Origin: Syngnathus acus
Lineage: Eukaryota > Chordata > Actinopteri > Syngnathiformes > Syngnathidae
Direction: 5' to 3'
NCBI RefSeq assembly: GCF_901709675.1
Contig: NC_051096.1
Span: 4,367,001 to 4,431,000, forward strand
DNA: 64,000 nt
Positions 13,141 through 27,100 of this stretch are shown here, piece by piece. Under the pieces are notes generated by a model. That model was not told the DNA's origin, did not search any database, and was given only the letters and a program-made list of their open reading frames with translations. Every line of letters begins with the position of its first letter. The stretch's first letter is position 1. A program made the translations under genes and the position numbers.

Positions 13141-16100
13141 TTCATCTATGAATTGTAACAAGGTCTGAATGAGTGTTTTGACAGTGACAGTAACATGAGT
13201 GGGATTCCTCTCTGCATAATTCCGAGGGAATTGTAGATTATGCGCCATCTGCAGCCATACCCCGGCGGACCTGTCAAAATTGATCCACAACCCTTGGCCT
13301 TTTCCGTACCAGCAGCGTTTTGCAGCCATTCTGTCATATTTGCGTGCCAATGTGTTGCTTTGGATAAACAGACAGACTTTCGACTTTCCCTGGTCTCAGG
13401 CCAGATTACCTCATCATCATACGAGAGAGTCAAAGGTCTCTGTCGAAACAGCTAATTCTCATCGTAAAGACCGATGAGAACGCCTCTCGGATTTGCAAGT
13501 TCCGTCAAAGTGCATCTGAGTAAACTCTCTCCACCACCTCCATAATCACCTTTGGTTATCACATTGAATCACCGTTTTACTGTCTTGCCACAGCTGACTG
13601 AAAAGATACGGCCGTTAAAGGTTAGCGTCGATGCGATGAGCCCAAATGGTTCCGCTTTAACGGCGCCCTTGGAGTCGATTGAGGTCGCACTCTCACAGAT
13701 GCTTACGTTCATATTGCGATTGTCGAGTAAATAAAAAAACAAAAAAACGATATTAAGACCAATGTAAGTGCTCGCTGTACAAGGTCAGGCGGCAATTTCA
13801 ACCGATTGTAGTTAATTAGATGATGAGAAGTGTGTCATGACAAGCTGCTTAGTCTGATTAGAGAGATCAGCTTCCTATGACAAGCAGAACTTAGCGGGGG
13901 CTTGCCAAGCTGTGAACATTCCGGGCCGGTTTATTTCTGATATCACAAAAACGCTGAACTGTGGTGAAAAGACTTATTCCACAAAACACAGAACCTTCCC
14001 GAAGATGAGTCACCGTGTCTTCCGGATCTATTGTTTCTCAAGACGTATTTGATTATAGCACCACTTAAGGCAACCAACAGTGAAATTAAGGGAAATTCAG
14101 CATGCCATGACCTCATTGATGCAAATTGCCATGAGCTGCTGCTGCACAATATTTGCATATTCCAGTTTCACATTAATTATTGACAGGGATACTGTAAAGT
14201 GCAGAGCTGCAAAAGATTTTTTTTTTTTGGTATATAAGCAGTCCACACATTTTACAACACAAGAGCCATTGTGATGTTTGTAAAATTGCAAGCCGGATGT
14301 TTCCGGTTTGTTGACAAAGATTGGCCTATTGAATTGGGATGTGAGTCCTTCAGCCCATTTTGCTCGTCTTACATAAGCCTGCTTTGCCCAACAAACTGAA
14401 AACAAAAATGACACGAGTGTGTTGGTTGTTCCGGCCGGCATGCAAGGACAATTAAATGACAAACAAGAGCCGCCATCGACATTTTAAGCCTATCTTTGGT
14501 ACTGTCTTTATATTTTAAAAGGGAGGGCTTAGTCGGACCTCTGCGTTAACGCTTTCCAAGCGTCTCACTCATCTTTTTACCACAGAAAGCTTTTCAGTCA
14601 CACGCAATTCACCAGAGACCCAAAGTGCCTCAAAAACTTTTGCAAAGATTGTCCCTGTGAGTCTGTTCTTCTTTGATTGCGGATATTTCTCCGAGGGCTC
14701 GGTTGTCTGCAGTGAATGGTGACGGACATCCTCCCTAGCTGACTGACACAAGTTTGAGCTCACACATACATACAGCTTGCTTGTGTGGCATAAAAATAAT
14801 AATAAGTCCCATAGCACACAGCAGCAGATCTCGCGCGGAGATAAAAAAAAAAAAATGTTGATGAAAGGAGAGCGTGATAAAAATGGAAGTGCACTCTCTG
14901 TCATCCACTTTGGCAATTTTTTTTCGGTTGGAAACACGCTAATCTGCTTCTATTGTTTTCCATTACCACAAGGGAGACCGGTAATCAAGTGTTTCCATGA
15001 GCTCTCTTCTTATTAACACTCATTTGCATTTTCCCCCCATTCTGCTACATCCTTAATCTGTGTGTTGTACACTCCCCCGCTAAATATATTGCTGGAATAG
15101 TTTTTCAGTCTTCGGCATGAATGATTTTGAGAGACACCTCGTATGCATATATTGAAGTCGTCTCCCGCTACGACTGGAAAATAATACACGCCAATTTATA
15201 TCATCTGCAACCAATTGTATTAATTGAACCAGAATGAGCATCATTGTAGTTGGAAATCGGATTTTGTGTGACGGCAAGTGAAGACCTCTCAGCGACAAAG
15301 GGGCAACGAGGTGGAGTGTATACGTTTCAACAATGACATGATAAATGAGAGCTTGTAGCAGCAGCGATTAATTAAGTCTTCATTATCTCCTGTTTCCCCC
15401 CTTTCGCTTTTCATCCATACTCCGTTCTACGCTCAGTTTTTCCTGCTTAGATTGCATCCATTTTAGTACTTCATAATGGAAACCGGCACAATAGCGACGC
15501 CCCCCCCCCCTCCCATGCACACTTTCCATCCTCAGCAATACTTATTCTTTTGTCTGAGGTTTCCAGTGATTGTCTCCTGAATGTCACCAGCTAGTTTTTT
15601 TTATTTTTATCTCGTCTTCCTCATTTTCTGCAAGCAATTCTCATTGATTGTGAACGTTGGTTGGAATGAATGAGGAGACCTTTTCTTTTATTGCGCAACT
15701 GACTTTTTGGTGTGTCGTATGAAGGTGTATCAACTAAAGCACCAATGTGTTCATTTCAAAACGTCCTTGTGCATTGTGGTTTTTGCTGGGATGATTAATT
15801 GATTTGAGCTGGAGTGCTGGAATGCGACATTATATGTACTCTGACTACTCCATTGGATCGTATCTGTTGCACAAATTACCTCCGGTTAATTCTATTTAGA
15901 TGATATTAGTCTAATAGAGGAACAGAAGATTGTGTGCAGTGCACTGTGTCGAGTATGAATTGAGCAAATATAATTGTACAATCCATAAGGCGCATCGCTG
16001 AAACCTTTGGCTGAGCAAGGAGTCTGCTTTACAATTATTATAATTCAATTCCATGTTCTCATCTTTAACAAAATACGATAAGAGCCGTTAATGACAAAAG

Positions 16101-16796
16101 CACTGGTTAAAATGTTGCTTGACCTCGACGTACATAAACTCAAATTTATTCATAGATATATTTGTCGCTACGTAGCAACCAGAATCAAAGAACCTACACG
16201 AGTATTTTGCATTTCAAGCTCACTTCAGTAAAGACACCCACATTTATTTTGCTACTCTACAGACTTTGTCATTCCCCGAGAACACAATTTAAATGTCACT
16301 GATCCCAATGGACAGCGATCTTGTCATCTCTCACCCATATAAAATGCATGCAAATGCATTGTAGCGGTAGTAACCTAGTTCACTAAGTAACCTAGCAACA
16401 GCAGAATCAGCTTGTTTTAAGTGCACGTCCATGTGGATGTATGCAGTCGGTGACCATATGCAGCATTTGGAAAGGCGTGATGGAAATGTCTGGCTTCAAT
16501 TAGAGCAATCAGTAACAGCGTTATGAGCTGCTCAGCTTGCAAGCAAAGTGTGACGAGAGGCTTCAGCGAGCAACGTCTACCTTCATCTGTCTTTGATTAT
16601 CTGTCAGGAGAGCTTGTAATACAACACAACCTAGACCAGAGAGAAGGTGTGGGCTTTTTTTTTTTTTGCAAGAGGCAGAGGGAAGCAACGGTGGATTGAG
16701 ACCAAAAAGCGAAAGAGAGTTGAAGAGTTCATTTGCTGATCATGAGAAATGGATGCAAGTCAAAAAAATGATCATGATAAAAATAGATACATGTGT

Positions 16797-16925
16797 TGGT
16801 ACTGTAGTTTTTGGGATTGTAAGGCACACTTAAGGGCTTTTCATTTTTAATTTAATTGAATTTAAAAACTCCGTAATGTGCAGAAATGCACCGTATAACC
16901 CGGTGCACCTTTTAACCAGATGCGT
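16797..16925. mobile_element. Degenerate fragment of the 2615/9114 MITE family
   Basis: It keeps a diverged left end (TACTGTAGTTTTTGGGATTGTAAGG, split here by many changes) and the internal 'cggtgcacctttta' module. Strongly decayed. Confidence 0.45.
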
Positions 16926-19900
16926 CTTATTTTTAAAAATGTTCAAAAAATAGACTTGTTCATTGAGACGATCCGAAAAATATTTTGCACCGTGAATCAT
17001 TAATCTAGTTTTGGTCAAGATGAAATGTTTAGAGATTTCAAATGATGAAAGATGAAGTAGGAGGAGTTCTCAATGAAAATGAGCTAAGTGAGAAGCCAAA
17101 TGAGACGAGAGGCGGGAGCACCTCAAAAAAAGGGAGAGACGATTAAGACAAAGTGAGATACGAGAGTGGGAGTAATAGCCAAATAAGCTGTGTTTATACG
17201 CGGGTGGTCCGAGCAGCGAATGCACTCCCGCACAAGACGCGGGCGTCCACCTCTAATGAGCTGAAACTCCAAATAAGCCAGTTATGCTCTTCACTTATTA
17301 CCTTTCATCTCCCGTTACACGGCCATCTCATGTCCTCAACAACGTCCCCTCGTGTTATCGAGGCGGAGAGCGAGAATGTAAGCCAATTACGAGCAAGCAG
17401 CGCCGTCTAAGTGGCGTTGGTATTTTCTTTCTCATTAAGTCACAGTCAGTCGCGTTCGAAGGCGTTTTCTGCACGGTAAACAGTTTGATGATCATGAAAG
17501 GGTGCATATTTTGATATATGGTGAATTTCATTCGAATAATGGTGGTCGTTTTTCTCGCATTGTGATTGGACATCCTTGAGGGATGTGGAACAACTGTTAT
17601 CTCCAAGACGGGCTCATTTATGCTCATTCAGGTCTCAAAGAATGTATTGTGAAGCATAAAAACAGGTGGAATAGATTTAGAAGGATACAAATATGTATTT
17701 ATGAAAGTTTGTTCTGCTATATATAGAGGACAAATGGTCAAAGCAACGCCTCCAATCTTGCCTTTCAAGGCACCACTGTATCTATTCAAGCACCTCGATC
17801 GAAATCAAGTGACTCCTTGAATTTCTCGATGGCAAGAAAAACGACACTTGCTTGAATGTGTGCTCTAGAATTGATGAGAGAAAATGTGTCGAATTGGAAG
17901 TGGAAAATCAGGGAAGATGGAAAAAAAGCAGAGCAAGACTTGGAGGAGAGTAAGACAGAAGGAAATAGCCTCAAGGCTCACTTCCATTTTTCAGAATATT
18001 TTCCTCATCTCTGTTCCCTCGGTTCAAAAATGAATACGGCACTATGGAGGTTGGATTACTCGAAAGGTATTTTATGAGACAGTAAAATCCAAGTTCGGTT
18101 CATACTGGTTTAAAAATTCATGGTGAATCAATTTCATTTGACAAAAAAAATTAAATTAAGCTTTGCATTTGAAGTTCTCTCAGTCTTTTGTTCCACATAA
18201 AAAAAATACTTGAAGGCATAATTCAGTTGTCAGCTCTTGGGAAATATTTTTCATGTCCACTGCATTGGGTAGAATGGCTGGAAAGCCCAAGGAGCCGACA
18301 CGTGACCATCTGCAGTGCCGTCATTTCACTTCTACCATTTCTCCCTTTGAAAGTCCCCAGCTACAAAGTCTTCATCTAAAATAGATATGAAAGCATTTAT
18401 CCGCCTTGCAGGTGCTTTGCATTTTTTAAAAGCCAAAGACATGACTTCCGTTCCTGTCTTCACATTTCTCCACTTTACCCTCTTGTCGACCTTTTCCTCT
18501 GTATGGACAGAAATGACAAGCTTCTCCTCACTTTCAAAATGTTTCCCATTATCTTCACGTCAACCCGGATCTCTGTGTGTGTGTTCGTATGAGAGAAAAA
18601 TTACATCGCGTTCATTCATTAGTCATCTTTCCCAGAATTCCATTTCGTACCTCAAAAAAATGCAGAGACAGGTGAGACAATTCTATTTTATATCTGCCAC
18701 GCTTTTCATAATGGCCATGCAGAGATACGATCTACAGTCTCCTATACGTTCCCCTTCCAAGCTAATGAAAAACCCTTTGGCTGCAATTATTTAAACCGCA
18801 CTCACTCTCAAATATATCGACATATAATATGAGCATGGAAGCTCACGGTCCATTGTGAGGTCCAACTAAGCTCAACAATGCTCTCTGGCATGCAGCATGA
18901 GCCATTTTAATGAAGGCCTGGCTTGCGACTATCCGCTATTGTCTTCTTTAAAAAAAAAAAAAAAAAAAAATGAACAGCAGTACAACAATAAAACAAATTC
19001 GCTTCGGGCCATTTCGAGTAAAAGTATGGTTATGATGAGCTAGCACCCGCATGCTATTCAGGTTATAGTCTGCCTCTATGTCAGCTTGAATAGTCTGACA
19101 ACCCCGCTTAGATCATTCAACAATTTCCACCCAGTCCTTCACTCGCAGCAATTAGGCCTTCGGTATCTTTCCCAAGGATACGTCGACGGGTCCTCAAGGT
19201 TTCCGCCTGACACTTTCAGAGTGACCACTACTCACTAGAGGGTGGAAGAAATAAATAGGGTAGTCAAGGTCTTGAAGTTATAGTACCGTACATCAGTGAT
19301 GTGAAGCACCCCTTGACCTGAAGATAGCAAAGAGAGGGCAGATGCAGCTGTTAGCAAAGTGGGTCAGAGCAGCTGGCATGATGGCATGAATATTTAATAA
19401 TAAGAGCTCCAGAGTAAAGCCTCCGCAACAGTCAGGTTGATGTTAAGCAGTGTTAAACATCAGCGGCATGACAGCGTGTTGTTGACTCCCAACAGTAGAT
19501 GTTACTTTAAATACAAGGCGAGGACCAATAAAGCTGCATCGTGAACGGATTGGACATACATCCACGGCGTTCTTCTTCCTTAGAGCACTTCGGCTCGAGT
19601 TAGTACATGCCAAGACTGGGTAAGATGTTGGTAGTATGCTGCAAGCAATCGGACATCTATTCCTCAAAGTAGAAGATTGTCGATATTGAGGGAGCTTGAT
19701 GCCAGATCAAATTGTATGCAATTAAGCATTTGCTAAAATGCAGTGAATCAAATATATGAAGGAGAATACTGTGGAATGGGACATCAAGGATGAATGGAAG
19801 TAGGTCAGTAGGAAAGACAGAGGAACAGGTACCATGTGGCGAGAAAGAAATTATGGGAATCGCAGCTTTGTCTTCATCGTTGTGTGTTTCGCAATGATTG

Positions 19901-20107
19901 GCAGTTTGTCATAAAGCCGCAGACTTCTTGATGAACACAACATGGTTTAATTTACTCCTTCAGGCAGAACGGCACTGCGCACTTGTCATCTATTCATAGA
20001 GGAACATCCGCAAATAAGGCACACTGCCAATTAGAATTCCAAAAAGTATTTTTGGTCTGGTCCATCTGCTTTTCTCTATTGAGCTGAATACAAACAGGTC
20101 AGTCGCT

Positions 20108-20127
20108 ATCTCTCTCTCTCTCTCTCC
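20108..20127. repeat. (TC)n microsatellite
   Basis: Uninterrupted TCTCTC run. Confidence 0.85.
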
Positions 20128-21148
20128 ACGTTTAAATGAGGGTTAACCTTCTTAGTGACACCTCTCATTTAGCAAATCAAGACCACCGGGCCCCACTCCA
20201 TACTGGATGATTATCTCTCGTGTGTGCACGAGTATGAGTCCCGCGCTGCTGAGCCAATTTAACTCTAACCACTCTTGAAAATGATGCTAGTGTGCGCGAG
20301 TTAGGGAGGACAGTGGTAAATAGAAAGGTGATTATATCAAGTCCAGTCAATAAAATCTATTGGATTCCATTTGGAATTTAATCACTGGTTGTTGAGCATT
20401 TGAGGACCACTGCAGGGAAACCTCCAAACTTGAACGCAATCATTCGACTTCGAAGCAATGAAAGAATTTTTCCTTACAGCATCCACTGATGCGGAAAAAA
20501 GTTGAGTCATGTTGTAGCCGCAGCTTGTTTACATTTATTGATTTCACTTCCTGCAGTTTTGTTTTTCCAACATGATAGCCCAGTTAATTGCAAGGACAGT
20601 AAAATGAAGCTATAACAGACTGAAGAGGAAAAAAAAAAATGATGGGAAGAAAAACAGATCCGCATTTGTCGCCTCTGCAGGGTGCAGCTGATCAATAAAC
20701 ATGCTGTTTGCCTCTGCTGTAAATCATGTAGGTGTAAATGTGCCAAGACCCCCGGTGGGCATGGAGGGAGGAATGAGGCAGACAACGCTGGAGTGCAGTG
20801 CTGATGAATATAACAATAAAGAAAAGAGGAAGGACGCAAGAATGGGAAGGTGCTGAGGCAGAAAGCAAAGAGGAAAAACTTGATTTATCAGCCTGGCAGC
20901 CATTGAGATAAATGAGAAGAAGAACTGCCTATGGTTGCTTGGTGGGGTCTTTTGGATGGATGATCACCATGTGCAATGCATTTGTTTATTTTTCTGGAAC
21001 GTAATTTCCCACCCAACTAACAATTATTGTTTTTTTCTGTTTCATACTTGACTATCTTCTTTGTGTCCCTGCAGGTGAGACTTTAGCAGCCCTGTCACGC
21101 CCACAGCGCCCCCTTTCTGCCCGGACGGCCCACCACGCCCCGGTGCAT

Positions 21149-24100
21149 ATGAAAGGGTACCATGTCAGCCGTAGCTTGTCCCAGCATTCCTCTGGTGGTG
21201 GCGGAGGAGGCTCCTGTCACTGTCCGCCCGAGGACTGCGATGGCCCAGGGAGAGACTATTATCACGGGCATAACGACGGCCACTACTACCCACCAGGGGG
21301 TCCAGCTGAGGCTTTGGCGCTGGAGAGACACCATTCCCACTCCCATTCCCATTCTCACAGCCACTCAGGTGGGGGTACCTTCCCTCGCTCGCACCCCAGC
21401 CAGCATCCGCCTCTGCAATCGTTTGACTCGTGTGAGGAATGCTTGTCGTCGGGTCATGGAGCTAAGATGCACCGCATCCCTCCGAACCTCATGGATCAGT
21501 TTGATAAGCAGGTACCATTCCACCCCGATGGCTTCCACACACTTCAGTATCAGCGGTCCACTAGCGGAGGTGCCGAGCAGCGCAGTGAGAGTCCCTCACG
21601 TATCCGCCACCTGGTAAACTCGGTGCAACGTCTCTTTGCCAAGTCCCATTCCTTGGAAGCCCCTTCCAAACGGGAATACAATGGCACAAGAGGAGGCGGG
21701 GACTATCGAGGTGAGAGAGGAGGGGGTCACAGGAGTGGAGGGGAAGACAGTGGGGGTCAGTACTCCGGCCACCAGTCTCGGTCCGCTCGGAGGAACAAGT
21801 CTCGAGAACGCAGTAAGAGCGGGGACTCTCGGCACGAGTCAGGCAGACGACACCGCAGCCGGACAGCCGGTTGGTGGAGCTCCGATGACAACCTGGATTC
21901 CGACAGCAGCTACCTGGTGAGTGGCGGCAGGAGAGGTTACCCCAGCGGGCACGAGAGCCTGGATGCAGCCATTCAGGAGCTCACCATGAAGCGACCCAAG
22001 GAGCGAAGCGATGGGCAAGGCCCTGCGGAATGCATGGCATGTACCACCATTGCGCTGGCCGGAAGCGATGGAGGTGGACACCACGGTCACACAGGTCACC
22101 CTGGTCACTCCTTAAAAAGGAGCACGTGGTCTGCCATGACAGTCAGTCAAGCCAGGGAGGTATACCCTTCTCGGGGCGGAGGTGGAGGCTATGACAAAGC
22201 TCTGGTGCCCATTGAAAACAAACTGAAGGAGAGGACTCTGCATTATCTGCAGGTGAGCGTATGGAACTGTGAATGAGGCGAAATGTTTTTAGGAATATGA
22301 GCTGATTCATTATGTAAAGACAATATCTTTTATGTTTTCAATTTTTTGATTGTGGTAATTCAGTTAAATACACATTCCAAAACGTTTCCCTCCTGCCTTT
22401 AACAACGCCTTAAGTTCCTCTATTCTTATCTGGATCTGGCAATAAGGAATGACAAAAACGACATTATATAAAGAAAGAGCGACACAAAGACGGATATAAA
22501 GTGTCAGGTACATTGATGGAGGGAAATATACGGGTGCCGAGATAAGAATCAAAATTGAGGGAAGAGATAAAGTGATGGCTGCTACTGGGACATAACGAAA
22601 TAAAGACAAGAGCATGATGAGAAAATGGACGCGATAGTGAAAGACCAGAGGGGGTTGGCAGATTAGACCCCCAAACATATTTGAAAGGAAGACTTTAAAA
22701 ATAGACACTCAGGGGTAGGCCAAAGCTACAGCGCTGAATTGTATGTGTACCTTTCATTGCTTATCATTTTTTTGTGTGTCTTATTATTGTCCTCTCCTGA
22801 TTGTGCGTTTGTTTTCTCATCAGATTCTCATCCGTCTTCTCCACCTATTATTCATCCTTTCTGTTCTTTGTTTCTCACTTTCTCCTCTTTCATTACCTCG
22901 TACGTCTGTCCGGGCATGAGCCACCTCCTTCTGTCTTGTCTCTCTACGTTTGTGTCCGTCTTTCGCTCTGCTTGGCTACCTGCCTTTCTTTGTTGCAGTC
23001 AGCTTGCGACTGATGCTTCTTTTTTTTTTTTTTCTTTCTCGCGCGTCAAGTGTTTATCCAGCTGTCAGAGTTTCTCTCTTTCTGTAAGTCGCTGTGTCGC
23101 AGTCTCTCTTGGTCGCTTTCTCTCTCTTTCGCTTGGGTACATGTGCCGCTTGATCGCAAAGGAATTTAGTGGGATGTCATAAAATCCAAAGAGGTACTCA
23201 GGTAATCAGTTGACGTGCTACTCGTTTCATTTTCCTTCAGGAATCGTGATGTTCCCAACATGGTATGATGATAAACTCTGATTACATTTTCTACTAAATT
23301 CTCTTGAGATCACGTTGGCATGCATGTTTTTGTGCAGTCATACTTGTGGTGCATATTTTTTTAACTGCATGTCTACTACATTTTGTGTTTTTTTTAACCA
23401 CAATAACAGAGAGCCAATACTGTTAATTACTCGTGTGACCTTTGTTTAACTTATAAAAAGACCGCCTTGCCCAGTGTCAACAAGCTTGTACTCTACTCAC
23501 AAGATACAATTGTATTTTCAGAGCCTTTGTAGAGCTATTATTGATTTTCAAGTGAATGTCATTGCATCTCAGGTTCCTTCAGAAGACTGGGGGGGAGGAT
23601 ACGGCGGCACAGACAGTGGAGGTGAGATTCCGTGTCGCCGCATGCGCAGTGGAAGTTATATCAAGGCCATGGGCGATGATGACAGCGGCGATTCAGACAG
23701 CAGCCCGAAAGCCTCGCCCAAGTCCACCCTGATCGCTCAGAGGGATGCCTTCAGACGATCCATCAGCATGGATCAAAGGTCAAACTCGGCATACGCGCTG
23801 TTTAGCATAATACCGACACAGCACATTCACGCTGCAATCTGTTTAGTCGCCTTGCTGTTTGTTTTTGCTACTCTGTTGTTGCTGAACTCAGTCTGCCATT
23901 TGTCTGTGACATTTAATGCGTCTGTCATGTTTCGATAACGTTGAGGATCATCATGATGATAGGCTGAGGATTTTGTCAGCAAGATTCCGTAATAAATCCA
24001 AAGATTATATTGCATAAACTATCTCCATGTCCTCTAACTCTGGAATGACTCACGAGTCGGCTGTGTTTGACTTTAGGTATTCATGTAAGCAGTGTACGGA

Positions 24101-27100
24101 CTCCTATCCGAACAGTCGGACGACACCCAAGTCCCATGCGCGCTCACGTAGTTACACTCGCTCGCTGACCAGCTCGCAGGTAACAGTGACTGACCGTGTC
24201 GATGATTTTGAGGACATGCTCTATTGAAGCATTGACTTATTCAGATCTCTGCTTCAGTTGGGAGACACCCTGGACAGACAGTTTGAGGCCGTGTGCGAGA
24301 CCATGTTCGGGGAAGTGGAGTCCCAAGCGGTCGAGGCTCTGGATCTCCCAGGGGTGTTCCGCACGCGTAGCCATAGCTATGTCCGCGCCATCCAGGCTGG
24401 CTGTTCCCAGGACGACGACTGTCTCTCTGTATTTTCTATGTCTGGTCCCCAAGGAAGCATCAAGGCAGGAGCTGGTAAGTTTCTGTGCTATTCACTCCAA
24501 CAGGAGGATTCTTCCGATGATGGTTGGGTGTAAATACTTATTTAAGGGCAGTAATCTTTGAGTTACGGTCGTAACTTAGTTGCAATTTGTCAACGCAATC
24601 TTATTTGCAACGCTCAAATATCCCAAGTTAAGCCAAGCAAATCTGACAAAATAAATGAACGCCTGTGCACTGTCAAAAATCATCTCCTTCACCTGACAAA
24701 CAAAATACAATCTTTGCTTACAACCATGCACGCTCATCAGATTTGAGTGCATCTGTTCAACCAAGCCGTTAAGGTGAATAAGACGGAAGGGAGGGCAAGG
24801 GAAGGTTGGAGGGCCTCATTTTAATATCTCCAAGGAAATTGCTTCTTCTAAAGCCTTCAGCTTGCTCATGGGAAGAGTCAAGTCTTGCATATCTTTTAGA
24901 ATCGTGCGAAAAAAGGTTTATTTATTCACAACACTCATCTTTCTGAGTCATTTCTCACAGATTTTTCCCTCCCTCTAATTTATCGCCCTTCAAATCCTCA
25001 ATACTCCGTTTCCGTCCCCTAATTCTTCTAGTCTGTCCCTTTTGTAAGTATCCATCCCTGCCCCCTTTTTCTCTCAACAACCCAACTATGCCTCTGTCTC
25101 CCTCTCTCCCACTTCTCTGACACTTCAGTCTTTCCTTATCGCAAAGGTGCTCCTCCCCCACTTCCACCTCGCATGTCCAAGTCTTCGCTATCAGTGAGAG
25201 CCCAGAGCAGCACCGAGTCCACCCAGGACGCTTACTACCAGAGTAGCCACGGGCGACCCAAACTGCACAGTAACTCAGTGGACCTGGGCTGCGCCGACGG
25301 ACCTTCGGGACGCTCTTCCAGAGTTGGCTACTACACCGCCACAGGCCCGGGGCGATCCCGGCAGCACAGTAACTCAGCAGAGAGCCTGGATGGAGGGATC
25401 AGGGGCTCGCGGGAAATGGTGCCCTATGGAGGAGGTCCAGGAGTTGGCGTGCGGGCCAAACACAGCAGCTCGGCTGATAGTTTGCTAGAGGGACCACCGA
25501 GGCCTGCCAGGGAGAGGGAAAGTCGGGTTGGGGGGAGCCTGGGGAAGTCGGTCTCTCTGCCGCAGAACAGCATTGTTTTGAGTAAAGCTGGAGGGCAGGA
25601 TGATGGATGCAGTGGAAGGAAGTGGAGGCCGTCTATCGCTGTGCAGGTGAGGAACAAATATGTCTTCATGATAGTGTATTACCGGCAACACCGGTTTATT
25701 TAAGAGAGAGAAACCGTTGTAAAACATTTTATAGCGGCTGAAGTATTTTTATGGGAGACTCACAATTCCAAAAAAAAAATCTCATTTATCAGTGGATTAG
25801 GTAACTAACTCCACTGAATTATTACAAACATGACATGCATGACAGTACTCTCCAAATACAATGACCTCAGACGATAGGGAAACATTCTGTTGCTTTCTTG
25901 CCAAGAGAGAAACGAGATGAGTGATTAGATCGGCGTCTGGCTTGGCAGCTGTGTTTGTCATTCCCAGATCGGAATTTACTTATGATGCATACCGAGCACA
26001 CATTTTTGGCTGACTCATATCCGACCTTTTTTCAGAACATATTTTTCATTAGCATAACACGTGATCACAAAACACCTGGGCCTTTGATGGTGTCCTGTCT
26101 TCTATATCATCATCACGCCATGTCAATATACGCGATATTACAAACGAACAACTTGTCATCAGTCAACTAAAGTATATAACATGGTTCGATTCTGCAATAA
26201 CTGCAATACAAACATAACTACAAAAAATTAGATAAGGTGAAGGCTTTTACATAAAGGGGAAGCGGAGAGTGAATTGGTCTTTCTCCTTTATTCCAGGTGG
26301 ACAGTTCAGAGACTCTGTCAGATTCAGATGCAGATGGCAAAGCGCTGACAGAGGTTCATTCGATTGGAGTACAGGTGGAAGATGATAAAAGGTAATATTC
26401 AATTATTCTTACCGACTGCTTATACGTGACATTTAAATAAGTGCAAACTAAAAATGTACTCAACTATATTTAGTCCCCAAAATATGTATTCATCATAATT
26501 TACAAAAGCCTTTAATTTCGTCAGGACCCCCAACAGCGCAAACACCTTTGGTTGATTTCGCCAAAAGATTCTATTTTACATTTCATCAGACGTCACAGCG
26601 TGAAGTCTGTAACACCTTTCGTTTTTTCCAACCATTAGCGTGCACCCCTACTGTTATGGTTTCGTGTGTGCCTTGGCCTCGAAGCCTTTGGTCAGATTCA
26701 CACATAAGCAGCATCTCACATTAGAGACTGAGCGGTGTCCCATTGTCATTGAGTGTCACACCTCAAACTGTCACACAGCATGGACGAGAAAGGGAAATGT
26801 AAATTCTATGACAACATCCGTTGACTCGTTTGTCATTTGCCAGATGATTTAACAGGACTTAGTGAGAAAGTCGTATTGAGTTGCAGTGTGATGCTCACCG
26901 CATAAATTACCCAGAAGGGATAAGCAAAGAAATGGAGTCGTGCGATGGCAGTGCGTAACGGATAGCTTTTGGGCCTACTGTGACTTCCCCGTGTCACAGA
27001 CGGGCCCGTTTCAAGCGCTCCAACAGCGTGACGGCGAGCGTGCAGGCCGACCTGGACCCCGAGGGCTTCCCGGGGCTCAGCGTTGCCGTGCCAACGCAGG

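Larger units (their letters stand above)
13142..21074. other. Non-coding region before the first dlgap3 coding exon
   Basis: No coding exon found. It includes a degenerate MITE (about 16797-16925), a poly-A tract near 18951-18970 and a CT microsatellite near 20108-20127. Given the splice acceptor at 21074, at least its 3' part is probably intron 1 of dlgap3 with an untranslated first exon further upstream. Confidence 0.5.

Noticed and set aside
12900-13350. Frames of 60-138 codons at 12.9-13.4 kb, both strands
   Set aside because: They overlap the tRNA-derived SINE and its flank; not genes.
21095-21364. Antisense frames across dlgap3 exon 1
   Set aside because: Shadows of the GC-rich dlgap3 coding exon, with no independent support.
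22739-23182. 147-codon Ser/Phe/Leu-rich frame
   Set aside because: A translation of a pyrimidine-rich dlgap3 intron stretch; low complexity.
23573-23938. Extension of dlgap3 exon 2 beyond the donor at 23779
   Set aside because: The frame continues by chance into the intron. Joining after GATCAAAG to 24077 restores the conserved phase, while read-through loses all family similarity.
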